Below, piece after piece: positions 27,919 to 35,655 of a stretch of 64,000 nt of DNA. The first letter of the stretch is position 1. The number at the start of each line of letters is the position of its first letter. The translations under genes were made by a program, and so were the position numbers. The DNA lies in contig NZ_CP182493.1 in NCBI RefSeq assembly GCF_052056295.1, positions 2,046,001 through 2,110,000 on the forward strand, given 5' to 3'. The notes beneath the pieces were generated by a model. The model searched no databases, had not been told where the DNA came from, and saw nothing but the letters and a program-made list of their open reading frames with translations. This DNA is from Catenovulum sp052056295. Its GTDB lineage: Bacteria > Pseudomonadota > Gammaproteobacteria > Enterobacterales > Alteromonadaceae.

Positions 27919-28653
27919 TTAGTAGTTTAAATCAATATCCGAATAATCGTTTAACGCTGAAAAAGGGGTTGGTAAACCCAATATTGCATTAATTAGCATA
28001 ATCTCGTCGTCACCATGATTGAGCATAGGCGCAGGTTGAATCAGCTGACCTTTTTCCCCATTGGCCAGGACAAACCGTGGTGAGTCGTGATGAGTTGTGC
28101 GGATCGCTTCAAAACTAGTTGCGTCTTCACTAGCGGTTAAATCGACTTTGCCGTAACAAGTGCAGACATAACTTTTATCAAGTTCTGATTCGGCATAAAC
28201 CGCAGTGCCGCGTATGCCAATTGTTGCTGTAGTTGTTGTGGTTGTGTGTTTTTCGGCACCTTCGCGTTTACCAAACACAGACATCAATTTGCCTTTTAAC
28301 AACTGAGCACCAGTTTCTAATTGTTGAGCGTCGGCCGATAATATCACTTCACTGTTTTCGCGCAGTAAATGTGCATCTTTACCGACAACAAATATCAATT
28401 CGCTATTTTCACTGGTTTCAATCACAGCATTGGCGGGCACTATGGTTTTTTCGCTTGCGAGTTCACCATTTACCCGCACCTTTCCTTTTAAGCGAAAGAT
28501 AGACTCACCTTCACCCATAGGTTTAGGTACTTTACCCAAAGCATAAACAATTTGAGAAAATGCCATGTTGGATAAAGAGCCAACACCAGCGACCGCAATT
28601 AACTTTTTTAGTAATTGACGTCTAACCATCGACGTTTTATTGAATGAATCCAT
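27919..28653 (-). CDS. FecR-domain protein with Tat-like signal
   Basis: The 244-residue protein starts at ATG 28653 (AAGGGG upstream). Its N-terminus carries a twin-arginine-like sequence (VRRQLLKKLIAVAG) and a hydrophobic stretch, so it is probably exported folded. Residues about 45-200 form a FecR domain: LKGKVRVNGE, IVPANAVIETSENSELIFVV, GAQLLKGKLMSVFG and TATIGIRGTAVYAES. Two Cys in VCTCYGKVDL lie in the late part. It probably transmits or senses a periplasmic signal for the CHASE2 cyclase encoded 43 bp downstream; the partner is inference from gene order. Confidence 0.85.
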   Translation of the reverse strand: MDSFNKTSMVRRQLLKKLIAVAGVGSLSNMAFSQIVYALGKVPKPMGEGESIFRLKGKVRVNGELASEKTIVPANAVIETSENSELIFVVGKDAHLLRENSEVILSADAQQLETGAQLLKGKLMSVFGKREGAEKHTTTTTTATIGIRGTAVYAESELDKSYVCTCYGKVDLTASEDATSFEAIRTTHHDSPRFVLANGEKGQLIQPAPMLNHGDDEIMLINAILGLPTPFSALNDYSDIDLNY

Positions 28654-28787
28654 CCCTACCCCTTGTAAATCTCAGATGTTATTTTTAGATTAGACCAGAT
28701 ATACGCAAAATGTATTTCAAACTCACTGCGGCTGCAGACTTTGGTCAAAAAACAACCTAAAGTCAATTAAAACTTACTGGAAACCAA

Positions 28788-30125
28788 ATGCAAATTACCA
28801 ATAACTTAACTGACCAGTTACCAACTGCAAGTATAGCGATTTTAAGCCCAAATGGTGGCGGCAAACAAATGTTTGCTAAAACCCTCGTTGAACAACTACA
28901 GCAGCCAAACAAACAGGTTGGGTTAGTTTCGTTTGAAAGTCAGCAGCAAACTTATGAACATGAATTAAAAATAGATTTATCCGATATCACCAACGAAGTT
29001 GACCCTGGCACACTCGCGAAAGATTTTTTACCGGCAGATAAACTTGACCACCCGCTTATCAAAGCACTTCATTTAGAGCATAGACTCAACACAGGTTATC
29101 GCAGTTTAAGCTCGGGTGAAGGGCGCAAATTGTTACTGCTAAAAGAAATATTTGCAGGCAGCCAAGTGCTGATTTGTGACAACCCGTTTGATAGTTTAGA
29201 TACAAACTCATGCGATGCCTTATCCAGCGCCCTAGAACAAGTTAGCCACGCTGGCGTGCAAGTTATATTAATGCTAAGCAACCTGGTTGATTTACCCGAT
29301 TGGGTTGAACAATTAGCTTGGTTAAACCAACAGCAATTTGATGTATTAGGGGCAAACAACTCAAATAATCAACAAACCATTAAAAACCACTTTGCAGATT
29401 TGGTTAAACAAGATGGGCAGTGGCCACAAAACCATAAGCGCCTTGCTGATTATCCACATACTAATATTGCCGAGTTAATTGACTGCCAAGTCATATACGA
29501 CGGCCAAGCTATATTCCCAGCACAAAGTTTAACCATTAAACCACTACAACATACCTTGATAACAGGTGCAAATGGCAGTGGAAAATCAACCTTATTACAA
29601 CTGATAACGGGTGATTGCCCGCAGTGTTTTAGCAACAATGTAACTGTGTTTGGATTTAGGCGCGGCAAAGGCGAAACTATTTGGGACATTAAAAAGCACA
29701 CTGGATTAGTAAGCGCTGACTTACACAGAAACTACCGAGTAAACTGCAATGTACTCACAGTGGTACTATCAGGTTTATTTGATTCTATTGGTGTGTATAA
29801 ACAAGTTGAAGCCAGCCAAATTCAAATGGCAAAACAATGGTTGAACAAAGTAGGCTTAGCCGATAAAAGCCAAATATTATTCAACCAACTGAGTTTTGGT
29901 GAACAAAGGTTAGTATTAATTGCTCGCGCTTTAGTTAAAACACCACTTATGTTGGTTTTAGACGAACCCACATTAGGTTTAGACGAAAGTAACCGTTTGC
30001 GAATATTACAATTTTTACAAAGCATAGAGCAGCAACAATACTCAACCATACTTATGGTCAGCCATAGGCAAGATGAACATTTAGCTTTATTTAAACAAAG
30101 AATCCATTTGGCGGCTGATAGCTGA
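28788..30125 (+). CDS. modF: ModF-type tandem ABC ATPase
   Basis: The 445-residue protein has two nucleotide-binding domains and no membrane segment. The second (about 230-440) is canonical: GANGSGKST Walker A, SFGEQRLVLIARALV signature, LMLVLDEPTLGLD Walker B, and the ModF block ETIWDIKKHTGLVS...LSGLFDSIGVY. The first looks degenerate: its Walker A reads PNGGGKQMF, so the Ser/Thr after Lys is Gln, and its Walker B is LICDNPFDSLD with Asn at the catalytic Glu site. E. coli ModF lies in the molybdate regulon, but no mod gene is near and its role is unproven. GGAAA precedes the ATG. Confidence 0.82.
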   Translation: MQITNNLTDQLPTASIAILSPNGGGKQMFAKTLVEQLQQPNKQVGLVSFESQQQTYEHELKIDLSDITNEVDPGTLAKDFLPADKLDHPLIKALHLEHRLNTGYRSLSSGEGRKLLLLKEIFAGSQVLICDNPFDSLDTNSCDALSSALEQVSHAGVQVILMLSNLVDLPDWVEQLAWLNQQQFDVLGANNSNNQQTIKNHFADLVKQDGQWPQNHKRLADYPHTNIAELIDCQVIYDGQAIFPAQSLTIKPLQHTLITGANGSGKSTLLQLITGDCPQCFSNNVTVFGFRRGKGETIWDIKKHTGLVSADLHRNYRVNCNVLTVVLSGLFDSIGVYKQVEASQIQMAKQWLNKVGLADKSQILFNQLSFGEQRLVLIARALVKTPLMLVLDEPTLGLDESNRLRILQFLQSIEQQQYSTILMVSHRQDEHLALFKQRIHLAADS

Positions 30126-30177
30126 ATTTGTTATTATCCGCGCTTGATTTTCTTCCAACCAATGCAGGAATAAATAA

Positions 30178-31281
30178 ATGAGCTTAGCGGACTCTGTTTT
30201 AGCGGTAAACGACGATTTACCAATACGTACCGACAAACCCGTACACAGTGGTAAAGTGCGTTCGGTTTATTGGTTAACTGAAGCCGACTCAAAACGACTA
30301 ATTGCCGAAAAAGGTTACGATGTGCGTGCAGATGCACCACTAGCCATTATGGTAATTAGTGATCGTATTTCAGCATTTGACTGCATTTGGCATGGCGAAG
30401 AAGGTTTGCAAGGTGTACCGGGCAAAGGCGCGGCGTTAAACGCAGTTTCAAACCATTGGTTTAAATTATTTAAAGAAAATGGCTTAGCCGATAGCCATAT
30501 TTTAGATATTCCACACCCATTTGTCTGGATTGTGCAAAAAGCCAAACCAGTAAAAATTGAGGCAATTTGTCGCCAATACATAACAGGCTCTATGTGGCGC
30601 GCATACAGCAAAGGTGAACGCGATTTTTGTGGCATTCAATTACCAGAAGGTTTGCAAAAAGACCAAAAATTACCTGACTTGTTAATGACACCTTCTACCA
30701 AAGGCATTTTAACAGGCATTCCAAATGTGCCGGAACAAGACGACGTAAACATTACCCGCGAAGACATTACCAACAACTTTGCTGCGTTTAACTTCTCATC
30801 AATTGACGATGTTGCTTTGTACGAAAAATTACTCAAAGAAGGTTTTGGGGTCATTAGTGATGCACTTGCGGCCATTGACCAAATATTTGTTGATACCAAA
30901 TTTGAATTTGGTTACGTAGAAGATGCCAGCGGCAATGAAAAACTGATTTATATGGATGAAGTAGGCACACCAGATTCATCACGAATTTGGGATGGCACAG
31001 CTTATCAAGCTGGCAAAATTGTTGAAAACTCAAAAGAAGGTTTCCGCCAATTATTGTTAAACCACTTCCCAGATCCTGACATCTTATTAAACAAAGACAG
31101 AATGGATGAGCGCAGTGCCTTAGCTACTGACAACGCACTACCGGTAGAAGTATTAATGCAAGTATCAAAAACTTACATTGATATTGCTGAGAAGATAACA
31201 GGCGAAAAAGTACATTTATCAGATAATCCAAAAGCTGAGATTATTCAGATATTACGCGAGCAATATGGTTTGGTGGACTAA
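30178..31281 (+). CDS. purC: SAICAR synthase, long form
   Basis: The 367-residue enzyme (phosphoribosylaminoimidazole-succinocarboxamide synthase) joins CAIR and aspartate with ATP in purine synthesis. It begins with SGKVRSVYWLTE, shows ISDRISAFDCIW and RQYITGSMWRAYSKGER, and ends with a helical arm (LSDNPKAEIIQILREQYGL). The length fits the long family found in Vibrio, Alteromonas and yeasts, not the 240-residue E. coli form. The start has CAGGA upstream. No PurR box was recognised in the short gap after modF. Confidence 0.95.
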   Translation: MSLADSVLAVNDDLPIRTDKPVHSGKVRSVYWLTEADSKRLIAEKGYDVRADAPLAIMVISDRISAFDCIWHGEEGLQGVPGKGAALNAVSNHWFKLFKENGLADSHILDIPHPFVWIVQKAKPVKIEAICRQYITGSMWRAYSKGERDFCGIQLPEGLQKDQKLPDLLMTPSTKGILTGIPNVPEQDDVNITREDITNNFAAFNFSSIDDVALYEKLLKEGFGVISDALAAIDQIFVDTKFEFGYVEDASGNEKLIYMDEVGTPDSSRIWDGTAYQAGKIVENSKEGFRQLLLNHFPDPDILLNKDRMDERSALATDNALPVEVLMQVSKTYIDIAEKITGEKVHLSDNPKAEIIQILREQYGLVD

Positions 31282-31306
31282 GCAAAACTTACATCTAGCT
31301 CAACAC

Positions 31307-31339
31307 GCTGAACTTGGAATTTTTCTAGCCAAGTTCAGC
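31307..31339 (+). terminator. Stem-loop after purC
   Basis: GCTGAACTTGG and CCAAGTTCAGC form a perfect 11-bp stem with an 11-base loop. Only a weak T-rich stretch (TTAAATAT) follows, so termination may be partial. Confidence 0.6.
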
Positions 31340-31456
31340 TTAAATATCTGACCAAAACTCATTTAAAATCAATTCTCTGCAATTTCTCTATCTCAACCTC
31401 ATTTAGTTTCCGCAACAAAAGTTTAAATATTTTTACACATTTACCCTTGATCAATA

Positions 31457-31471
31457 ATACTACTATAGTAT
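31457..31471. promoter_or_regulatory. Candidate operator upstream of the first arabinanase
   Basis: ATACTA-CTA-TAGTAT is a perfect inverted repeat with a 3-base spacer, 81 bp before the start codon. The ATACTA half recurs at a similar distance upstream of the second arabinanase (41445-41450) with a weaker partner. Confidence 0.45.
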
Positions 31472-31551
31472 GATAAAAAGGTTTTTAACATTTAAAACAC
31501 ATTTTGTTACAACTAAATTGCTTTCACTCACACACAAAATTTGGAGGCTTC

Positions 31552-32967
31552 ATGCACTCAGCACGCAGTAAAATGTTAGGTTTAGCTTGTGGATTATTAT
31601 CATTAGCAAGCTGGCAATCATATGCAATAGACAGCGGTGTTTATACAATAGCTTCAAAACATACAGGGCAGTTAGTAGAAGTAGGCGGCGCAAATGCAAG
31701 CGACGGCGCAAATATCAATCAATGGCCAAGCAATGGTCACGACACGCAAAAATGGTTAATTACCCCAACTGACGACGGCTATTACTCACTGATCAACTTA
31801 AGCAGTGGTAAAGCGATGGAAGTGTATAACTTTGATACCGAAAACGGCGGTAACATCACGCAATGGGAATACTGGGGCGGCGATACGCAAAAGTGGGAAG
31901 TTAACGACCTTGGCAACGGCGAATATTATTTAATTAACAAACACAGTGGTAAAGCACTCGATTTATTAGGTTTTAACACAGCCAATGGCGGTAATATCGG
32001 CCAGTGGTCTTATTCAGGCAACAATGCACAGCGTTGGGCTTTCACTAAAGTTGCTAACATCGAAAATGCACCTTGGGACCCATCTACTACTAATGGCGCA
32101 GCCAACCATTGGGCACTTAGCGGCAATTTAGTTACCCATGATCCAACAATAGGTTACGAAAACGGTACTTGGTGGATTTTCCAAACAGGCCCAGGTATTT
32201 ATGGTAAATGGTCATCAGACGGTGTGAACTGGAATGGCGCTGCAGCTATTTTCCCGAACGGTTTAAGTTGGTGGCAACAATACGTACCAGAGCATGATGG
32301 TATGGATATTTGGGCACCTGAGCTAAAACACTACAATGGTCGTGCTTATTTATACTATTCAGTTTCTACCTTTGGTTCACGCGTTTCAGCTATTGGTTTA
32401 GCTTCAGCTTCTAGTGTTGCAGCAGGCGATTGGCAAGACGAAGGTGTAGTGGTTAATACTACTAACAGCAACGATTACAACGCAATTGACCCTGATTTAG
32501 TATTAGATAAAAACGGCGCACCTTGGTTAGTATTTGGTTCGTGGAACTCAGGTATTAAATTAAAGCGCATCAATCCAATTACTATGAAACCTTATGGCTC
32601 GTTATATTCGTTAGCTAGCCGCTCAGGTGGTATTGAAGCACCTACGGTAATTTATCGCCAAGGTTACTACTACTTATTTGTGTCAATTGGTAAATGTTGT
32701 GCAGGTGTAGACAGCACTTATCAAATTGCTTACGGCCGTGCAACTGACATCCGTGGCCCATACTTAGATAAAAATGGAGTGGATATGATGAATAGCGGTG
32801 GCTCTATTTTAGACGCAGGTAACAATGTTTGGGTTGGTCCAGGCGGACAAGATATCTTAAACACTGACGTTATTGTTCGTCACGCTTACGATGCAAATGA
32901 CAACGGCACGCCTAAGTTATTAATCAGCACTTTGAACTGGGATTCAAACGGCTGGCCGCGTTACTAG
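31552..32967 (+). CDS. Secreted arabinan endo-1,5-alpha-L-arabinosidase, GH43 with RICIN domain
   Basis: The start is ATG 31552, with TTGGAGG upstream; an upstream TTG at 31504 was rejected. The 471-residue protein has a signal peptide (ending SYA), a ricin-type beta-trefoil domain (about 25-163) with repeated NGG/DGANI..W units and QKW triads, and a five-bladed GH43 domain (about 180-471). Catalytic residues fit the family: Asp in THDPTIG, Asp in AIDPDLVL, Glu in GIEAPTVIY. It should cut alpha-1,5-linked arabinan of pectin or algal/plant material outside the cell, while the RICIN part binds polysaccharide. It appears monocistronic with a terminator behind it. Confidence 0.88.
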   Translation: MHSARSKMLGLACGLLSLASWQSYAIDSGVYTIASKHTGQLVEVGGANASDGANINQWPSNGHDTQKWLITPTDDGYYSLINLSSGKAMEVYNFDTENGGNITQWEYWGGDTQKWEVNDLGNGEYYLINKHSGKALDLLGFNTANGGNIGQWSYSGNNAQRWAFTKVANIENAPWDPSTTNGAANHWALSGNLVTHDPTIGYENGTWWIFQTGPGIYGKWSSDGVNWNGAAAIFPNGLSWWQQYVPEHDGMDIWAPELKHYNGRAYLYYSVSTFGSRVSAIGLASASSVAAGDWQDEGVVVNTTNSNDYNAIDPDLVLDKNGAPWLVFGSWNSGIKLKRINPITMKPYGSLYSLASRSGGIEAPTVIYRQGYYYLFVSIGKCCAGVDSTYQIAYGRATDIRGPYLDKNGVDMMNSGGSILDAGNNVWVGPGGQDILNTDVIVRHAYDANDNGTPKLLISTLNWDSNGWPRY

Positions 32968-32990
32968 TTTCTTGTTAGACGCAATTTTAT

Positions 32991-33013
32991 GGGCGCTTTA
33001 TGCGCCCTTTTTT
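32991..33013 (+). terminator. Intrinsic terminator after the arabinanase gene
   Basis: GGGCGC-TTTAT-GCGCCC is followed directly by TTTTTT, a strong rho-independent terminator about 25 bp past the stop codon. Confidence 0.92.
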
Positions 33014-33077
33014 GTATTGGCGGCTTATTCTAATCATAAATGGCAAAATTTTGATTAGATTAAGCGTAATAATCTCA

Positions 33078-33265
33078 TCATAACTTGGCCAGTAGCTGTG
33101 CTAATTTATCCAAATGCTCCTTATCACCATTAAATAAATGTAAGCTGCTGATTTATTGTCTTGATCTAACTGTGATATTTGGCCTTGTAAAATTAGCTGA
33201 GATGCGTGTGCATTAATCAATAATTTTGTATAAGCATCCGTATTTACCTGGTGCTGATCACTATT
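33078..33265 (-). pseudogene. C-terminal remnant of an unknown gene with a frameshift
   Basis: Reading the minus strand, one frame gives HQVNTDAYTKLLINAHAS and continues QLILQGQISQLDQDNKSAAY; near 33133 the frame breaks, and the next frame continues HLFNGDKEHLDKLAQLLAKL and stops at 33078. The two parts together look like one coding C-terminus of about 60 residues, with a one-base frameshift. The 5' part is missing: a stop lies at 33266 and other DNA follows. I do not recognise the family. It marks decay next to an intron remnant. Confidence 0.6.
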
Positions 33266-33359
33266 TTATACAGCGCGACAAATGGATTAAATACAGGAAG
33301 CATAATGCTTTGGTAGAAAAATTTGCGAAATAACAATTCGAATTGCTGGGTTTATTGCC

Positions 33360-33443
33360 TTTAGAAAGCTTGCGTATGCGGGGAAACTCGCACGTACGGT
33401 TCTTGGGAGGGCGATGATCAGTAATGATCATCGCCTATCCGAC
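33360..33443 (+). mobile_element. 3' end of a group II intron (domains V and VI)
   Basis: The stretch resembles bacterial group II domain V (GTATGCG, GGGAAACT-like loop, CGCACGTACGGTTCTT with the CG bulge), followed by domain VI: GGCGATGATCA-GTAA-TGATCATCGCC, a perfect 11-bp stem, then TATCCGAC at the 3' boundary with a candidate branch A. The lower arm of domain V is broken: AGC TTG CGTA is found where AGC CGTA would pair, a likely 3-base insertion. No reverse-transcriptase gene or 5' end is visible upstream. It is therefore a remnant rather than a full element. Confidence 0.72.
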
Positions 33444-33469
33444 AAACAACAACTCATTTTCAAAATAAT

Positions 33470-33763
33470 TTACACAACTGAAGAGCCAACGCAAAGCACC
33501 AAACCTATTATAAAATGGAACAATCGAAACAACTTGTGTTTATCACTATTAGCATACAGTGGCTCAGCTATGTATAGAGTGTACATAGTTCTACTCAATA
33601 AAAATGGGTAAACCCACTGGTAACCCGCTAAGAATAACATGGTTGCCCAAAGCCAATCTTCAGATAACGGTCTTTCAGCAATTAATACTCCCCCACCTAA
33701 GAAAGCGGCAAAAGATGCTGCTACCAACAGTAATGTTTTCAACTTACTTATCCTTTTCTTCAT
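33470..33763 (-). CDS. Small hypothetical membrane protein
   Basis: The 97-residue product begins at ATG 33763 (a TTG directly before it is also possible). It has two or three hydrophobic segments: about 9-27, 40-58 and 83-97, with a basic N-terminus (MKKRISKLK). The ribosome site is weak. No family recognised. Its 3' end lies 27 bp from the intron remnant. It begins a run of small minus-strand membrane genes. Confidence 0.5.
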   Translation of the reverse strand: MKKRISKLKTLLLVAASFAAFLGGGVLIAERPLSEDWLWATMLFLAGYQWVYPFLLSRTMYTLYIAEPLYANSDKHKLFRLFHFIIGLVLCVGSSVV

Positions 33764-33817
33764 CAACTACGACTTGGTACGATAAAATTATTAACGATAT
33801 GTAACATATCTTACCGA

Positions 33818-33940
33818 TCACACGTTATTCCTATACCGAACAAAAACCATAGTTAAAGCAGCTAACGCAAAGAAGCTGAATACATATCTAAAGCTGAGTT
33901 TGGTGTCGTACCAATAATCTTTTAGATATTTATTTATGTA
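33818..33940 (-). pseudogene. Broken paralogue of the adjacent small membrane protein gene
   Basis: A frame bounded by stops on both sides reads KDYWYDTKLSFRYVFSFF and on to ALAALTMVFVRYRNNV, with no start codon or ribosome site. It aligns without gaps to WFNAKICFKYVITSFVIAV and on in the protein at 34383-34613 (W, K, F, YV, F, A, M, FV and Y shared in register). It is probably a leftover of a tandem duplication. Confidence 0.5.
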
Positions 33941-34017
33941 TCAATAAGTTAGTATCAACTAGCAGCTTAGTGTCAAAATCACATACTTCATGACCCAACT
34001 TAACCTTGTACTTGAAT

Positions 34018-34344
34018 TCAATCGAAATGAAACACGCTTGATTCTAACTTTTCATTCAAAAGCTCATATTCAACAAACACATTAACCCCTGGCGTTAAGT
34101 AAACAGCTTCAGAGGTTAATTGACTATTTGATAGTATCAATGCCCCTTCACAAGCATCTTCAACATAAATCAAACGCCGCGTAATTTTTTCCTTCGAATC
34201 ACAATAACTAACAATCCAATCAGAGCTTTCAAAATCGAACTTGGAATAAATAATCAATTTAGGAAGTCGCAAGTTCAAAGCGCTATGAATAATAAAACCG
34301 GAAACGCCCCCTAGCAGGAAAATCCATATAAACCTTTTTGCCAT
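34018..34344 (-). CDS. Small hypothetical protein with one membrane anchor
   Basis: The 108-residue protein starts at ATG 34344 behind AAGGAT. Residues 4-23 form a hydrophobic segment (FIWIFLLGGVSGFIIHSAL) and the rest is a soluble, probably periplasmic beta-rich domain with two Cys (YCDSK and EDACEG) that could form a disulfide. Family not recognised. It lies in the accessory run between the arabinanases. Confidence 0.6.
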   Translation of the reverse strand: MAKRFIWIFLLGGVSGFIIHSALNLRLPKLIIYSKFDFESSDWIVSYCDSKEKITRRLIYVEDACEGALILSNSQLTSEAVYLTPGVNVFVEYELLNEKLESSVFHFD

Positions 34345-34382
34345 TTTAATCCTTATCCACTAACCATTTATTCCTGCATTTG

Positions 34383-34613
34383 CTACTTGTCGTAAAAATC
34401 TTTGAGCGAAAATAAAAGAATCAATCCTGTAATTAATATACTTCCCACAAATATAAGTAAAGTACCTAAAGCTAAGCTTGCAATAGTGATATCAGTTTCA
34501 CCACGTAGATACTTAACAAAAGTCATACATGTGACTGCAATCACGAAGGAAGTAATAACATACTTAAAGCAAATTTTTGCATTAAACCACATTTTATCTT
34601 TGTTTATTTTCAT
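34383..34613 (-). CDS. Small hypothetical membrane protein with two transmembrane helices
   Basis: The 76-residue product (ATG 34613; an upstream GTG at 34631 is possible and neither has a good ribosome site) has two membrane helices, about 12-32 and 47-68, joined by a short loop with charged residues (KYLRGETD). A decayed relative is at 33818-33940. Function unknown. Confidence 0.5.
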   Translation of the reverse strand: MKINKDKMWFNAKICFKYVITSFVIAVTCMTFVKYLRGETDITIASLALGTLLIFVGSILITGLILLFSLKDFYDK

Positions 34614-34696
34614 ATTATTTAAACGATCCACTTGAATCTGCGTACTTTATAAATACTTGGTAACTATCTATTTTTTGCTTTAGCTCTCAGATAAAT

Positions 34697-35014
34697 CTAA
34701 AGCAGATTGCCAAGCAAACTACCAATTTTAATTCCTCTTTCCGATTCACTGAGCTGTTCAAAAGCCTGTTTATTTTTTACCACAAATGGGAAAACAAGGG
34801 CTGACACAATCAAAATCACTATCATGCCCACAGTAAACACAATTGCAAAAAGAACAAGTTTACTAAACAAAGTACTTTCATCGCCGGACAAAAACACACT
34901 GCCAGCAGTAAAAAGAGCAGTATAGATATATAGATCTGAAATTATTTTCTTTTGTGCATTTATTAAAACCTTGAGGTTTAAAATGTTGTTTTTTATATAT
35001 GTTAATTTCGTCAT
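34697..35014 (-). CDS. Small hypothetical membrane protein
   Basis: The 105-residue product is started at ATG 35014 (an upstream GTG at 35026 is the alternative). An N-terminal amphipathic helix of about 25 residues precedes two membrane helices (about 30-46 and 55-80), with a charged C-terminus. No family recognised. The neighbours have the same style: small, minus strand, membrane. Confidence 0.5.
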   Translation of the reverse strand: MTKLTYIKNNILNLKVLINAQKKIISDLYIYTALFTAGSVFLSGDESTLFSKLVLFAIVFTVGMIVILIVSALVFPFVVKNKQAFEQLSESERGIKIGSLLGNLL

Positions 35015-35063
35015 AGTTAGCTTCACATCAGCATATTAAAAATATGTTTAATTGTGGTAGTCC

Positions 35064-35555
35064 TTATTCTAGTTTCAACAAGTCAAGTGTTGGCTTATTC
35101 ACGTCCGCTAAACTTCGAAAACAATCAAACTCACCAACTTTAACAATTGCTATTGAGAGTATCGCTTGCTTAACGTCAAATGCGTCGTCATAAGGAAATG
35201 TCCAATATACTGGTGCGTTAACTCGGCCTGACTCGTCTGCCTCCAATATAGATATGTGTGAGGCTATCGAATCAAAATAACTTCGAGAAAATTGTTTGGT
35301 GTTTTGTTCTCGCAACATTAAACAACTTAAGTTGAAACCTTGGAGGTTGCCATCGGGTTTAAAGGCTGTCACGCCGCCATAAATGTACACACTGTTATTT
35401 TTAACTTTAAAGCTATCAATGGCAGCTTGAACCAAATATCCCTGATAGCTAGTTGATACTTGCTGCTTTATGTCACCACTGCGACAAGCTGCTAGTAAAA
35501 CTGAAGTTAAAACAAATATTAGAGTAAAACTGAGTTTTTTTGCTTGTTCCATCAT
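35064..35555 (-). CDS. Predicted lipoprotein, unknown function
   Basis: The 163-residue product has a lipoprotein signal with lipobox LLAAC (residues about 20-24) and a mature beta-rich domain carrying two Cys (SCLML and FDCFRSL). Start is ATG-ATG at 35555 behind GGAATAG. No family recognised. It leads the run of small minus-strand genes that follows it. Confidence 0.6.
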   Translation of the reverse strand: MMEQAKKLSFTLIFVLTSVLLAACRSGDIKQQVSTSYQGYLVQAAIDSFKVKNNSVYIYGGVTAFKPDGNLQGFNLSCLMLREQNTKQFSRSYFDSIASHISILEADESGRVNAPVYWTFPYDDAFDVKQAILSIAIVKVGEFDCFRSLADVNKPTLDLLKLE

Positions 35556-35655
35556 TAACTATTCCATTAATTTTCTTCGTTTTTTATCACCTTACTCATA
35601 ATCATCTCGGCATAAATACATCAAAACAATCGTCCAAATTATCGTACCAGCAGGG

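Noticed and set aside
30126..30177. PurR operator before purC
   Set aside because: No ACGCAAACGTTTGCGT-like sequence is present in the short gap.
33230..33330. Plus-strand frame ending PGADHYFIQRDKWIKYRKH... before the intron remnant, considered as an intron-encoded protein end
   Set aside because: Too short, no maturase or reverse-transcriptase motif, and it overlaps a better minus-strand remnant.
33414..33611. Small plus-strand frame across the intron 3' end
   Set aside because: It begins inside domain VI and covers the opposite strand of the small membrane gene; no ribosome site.
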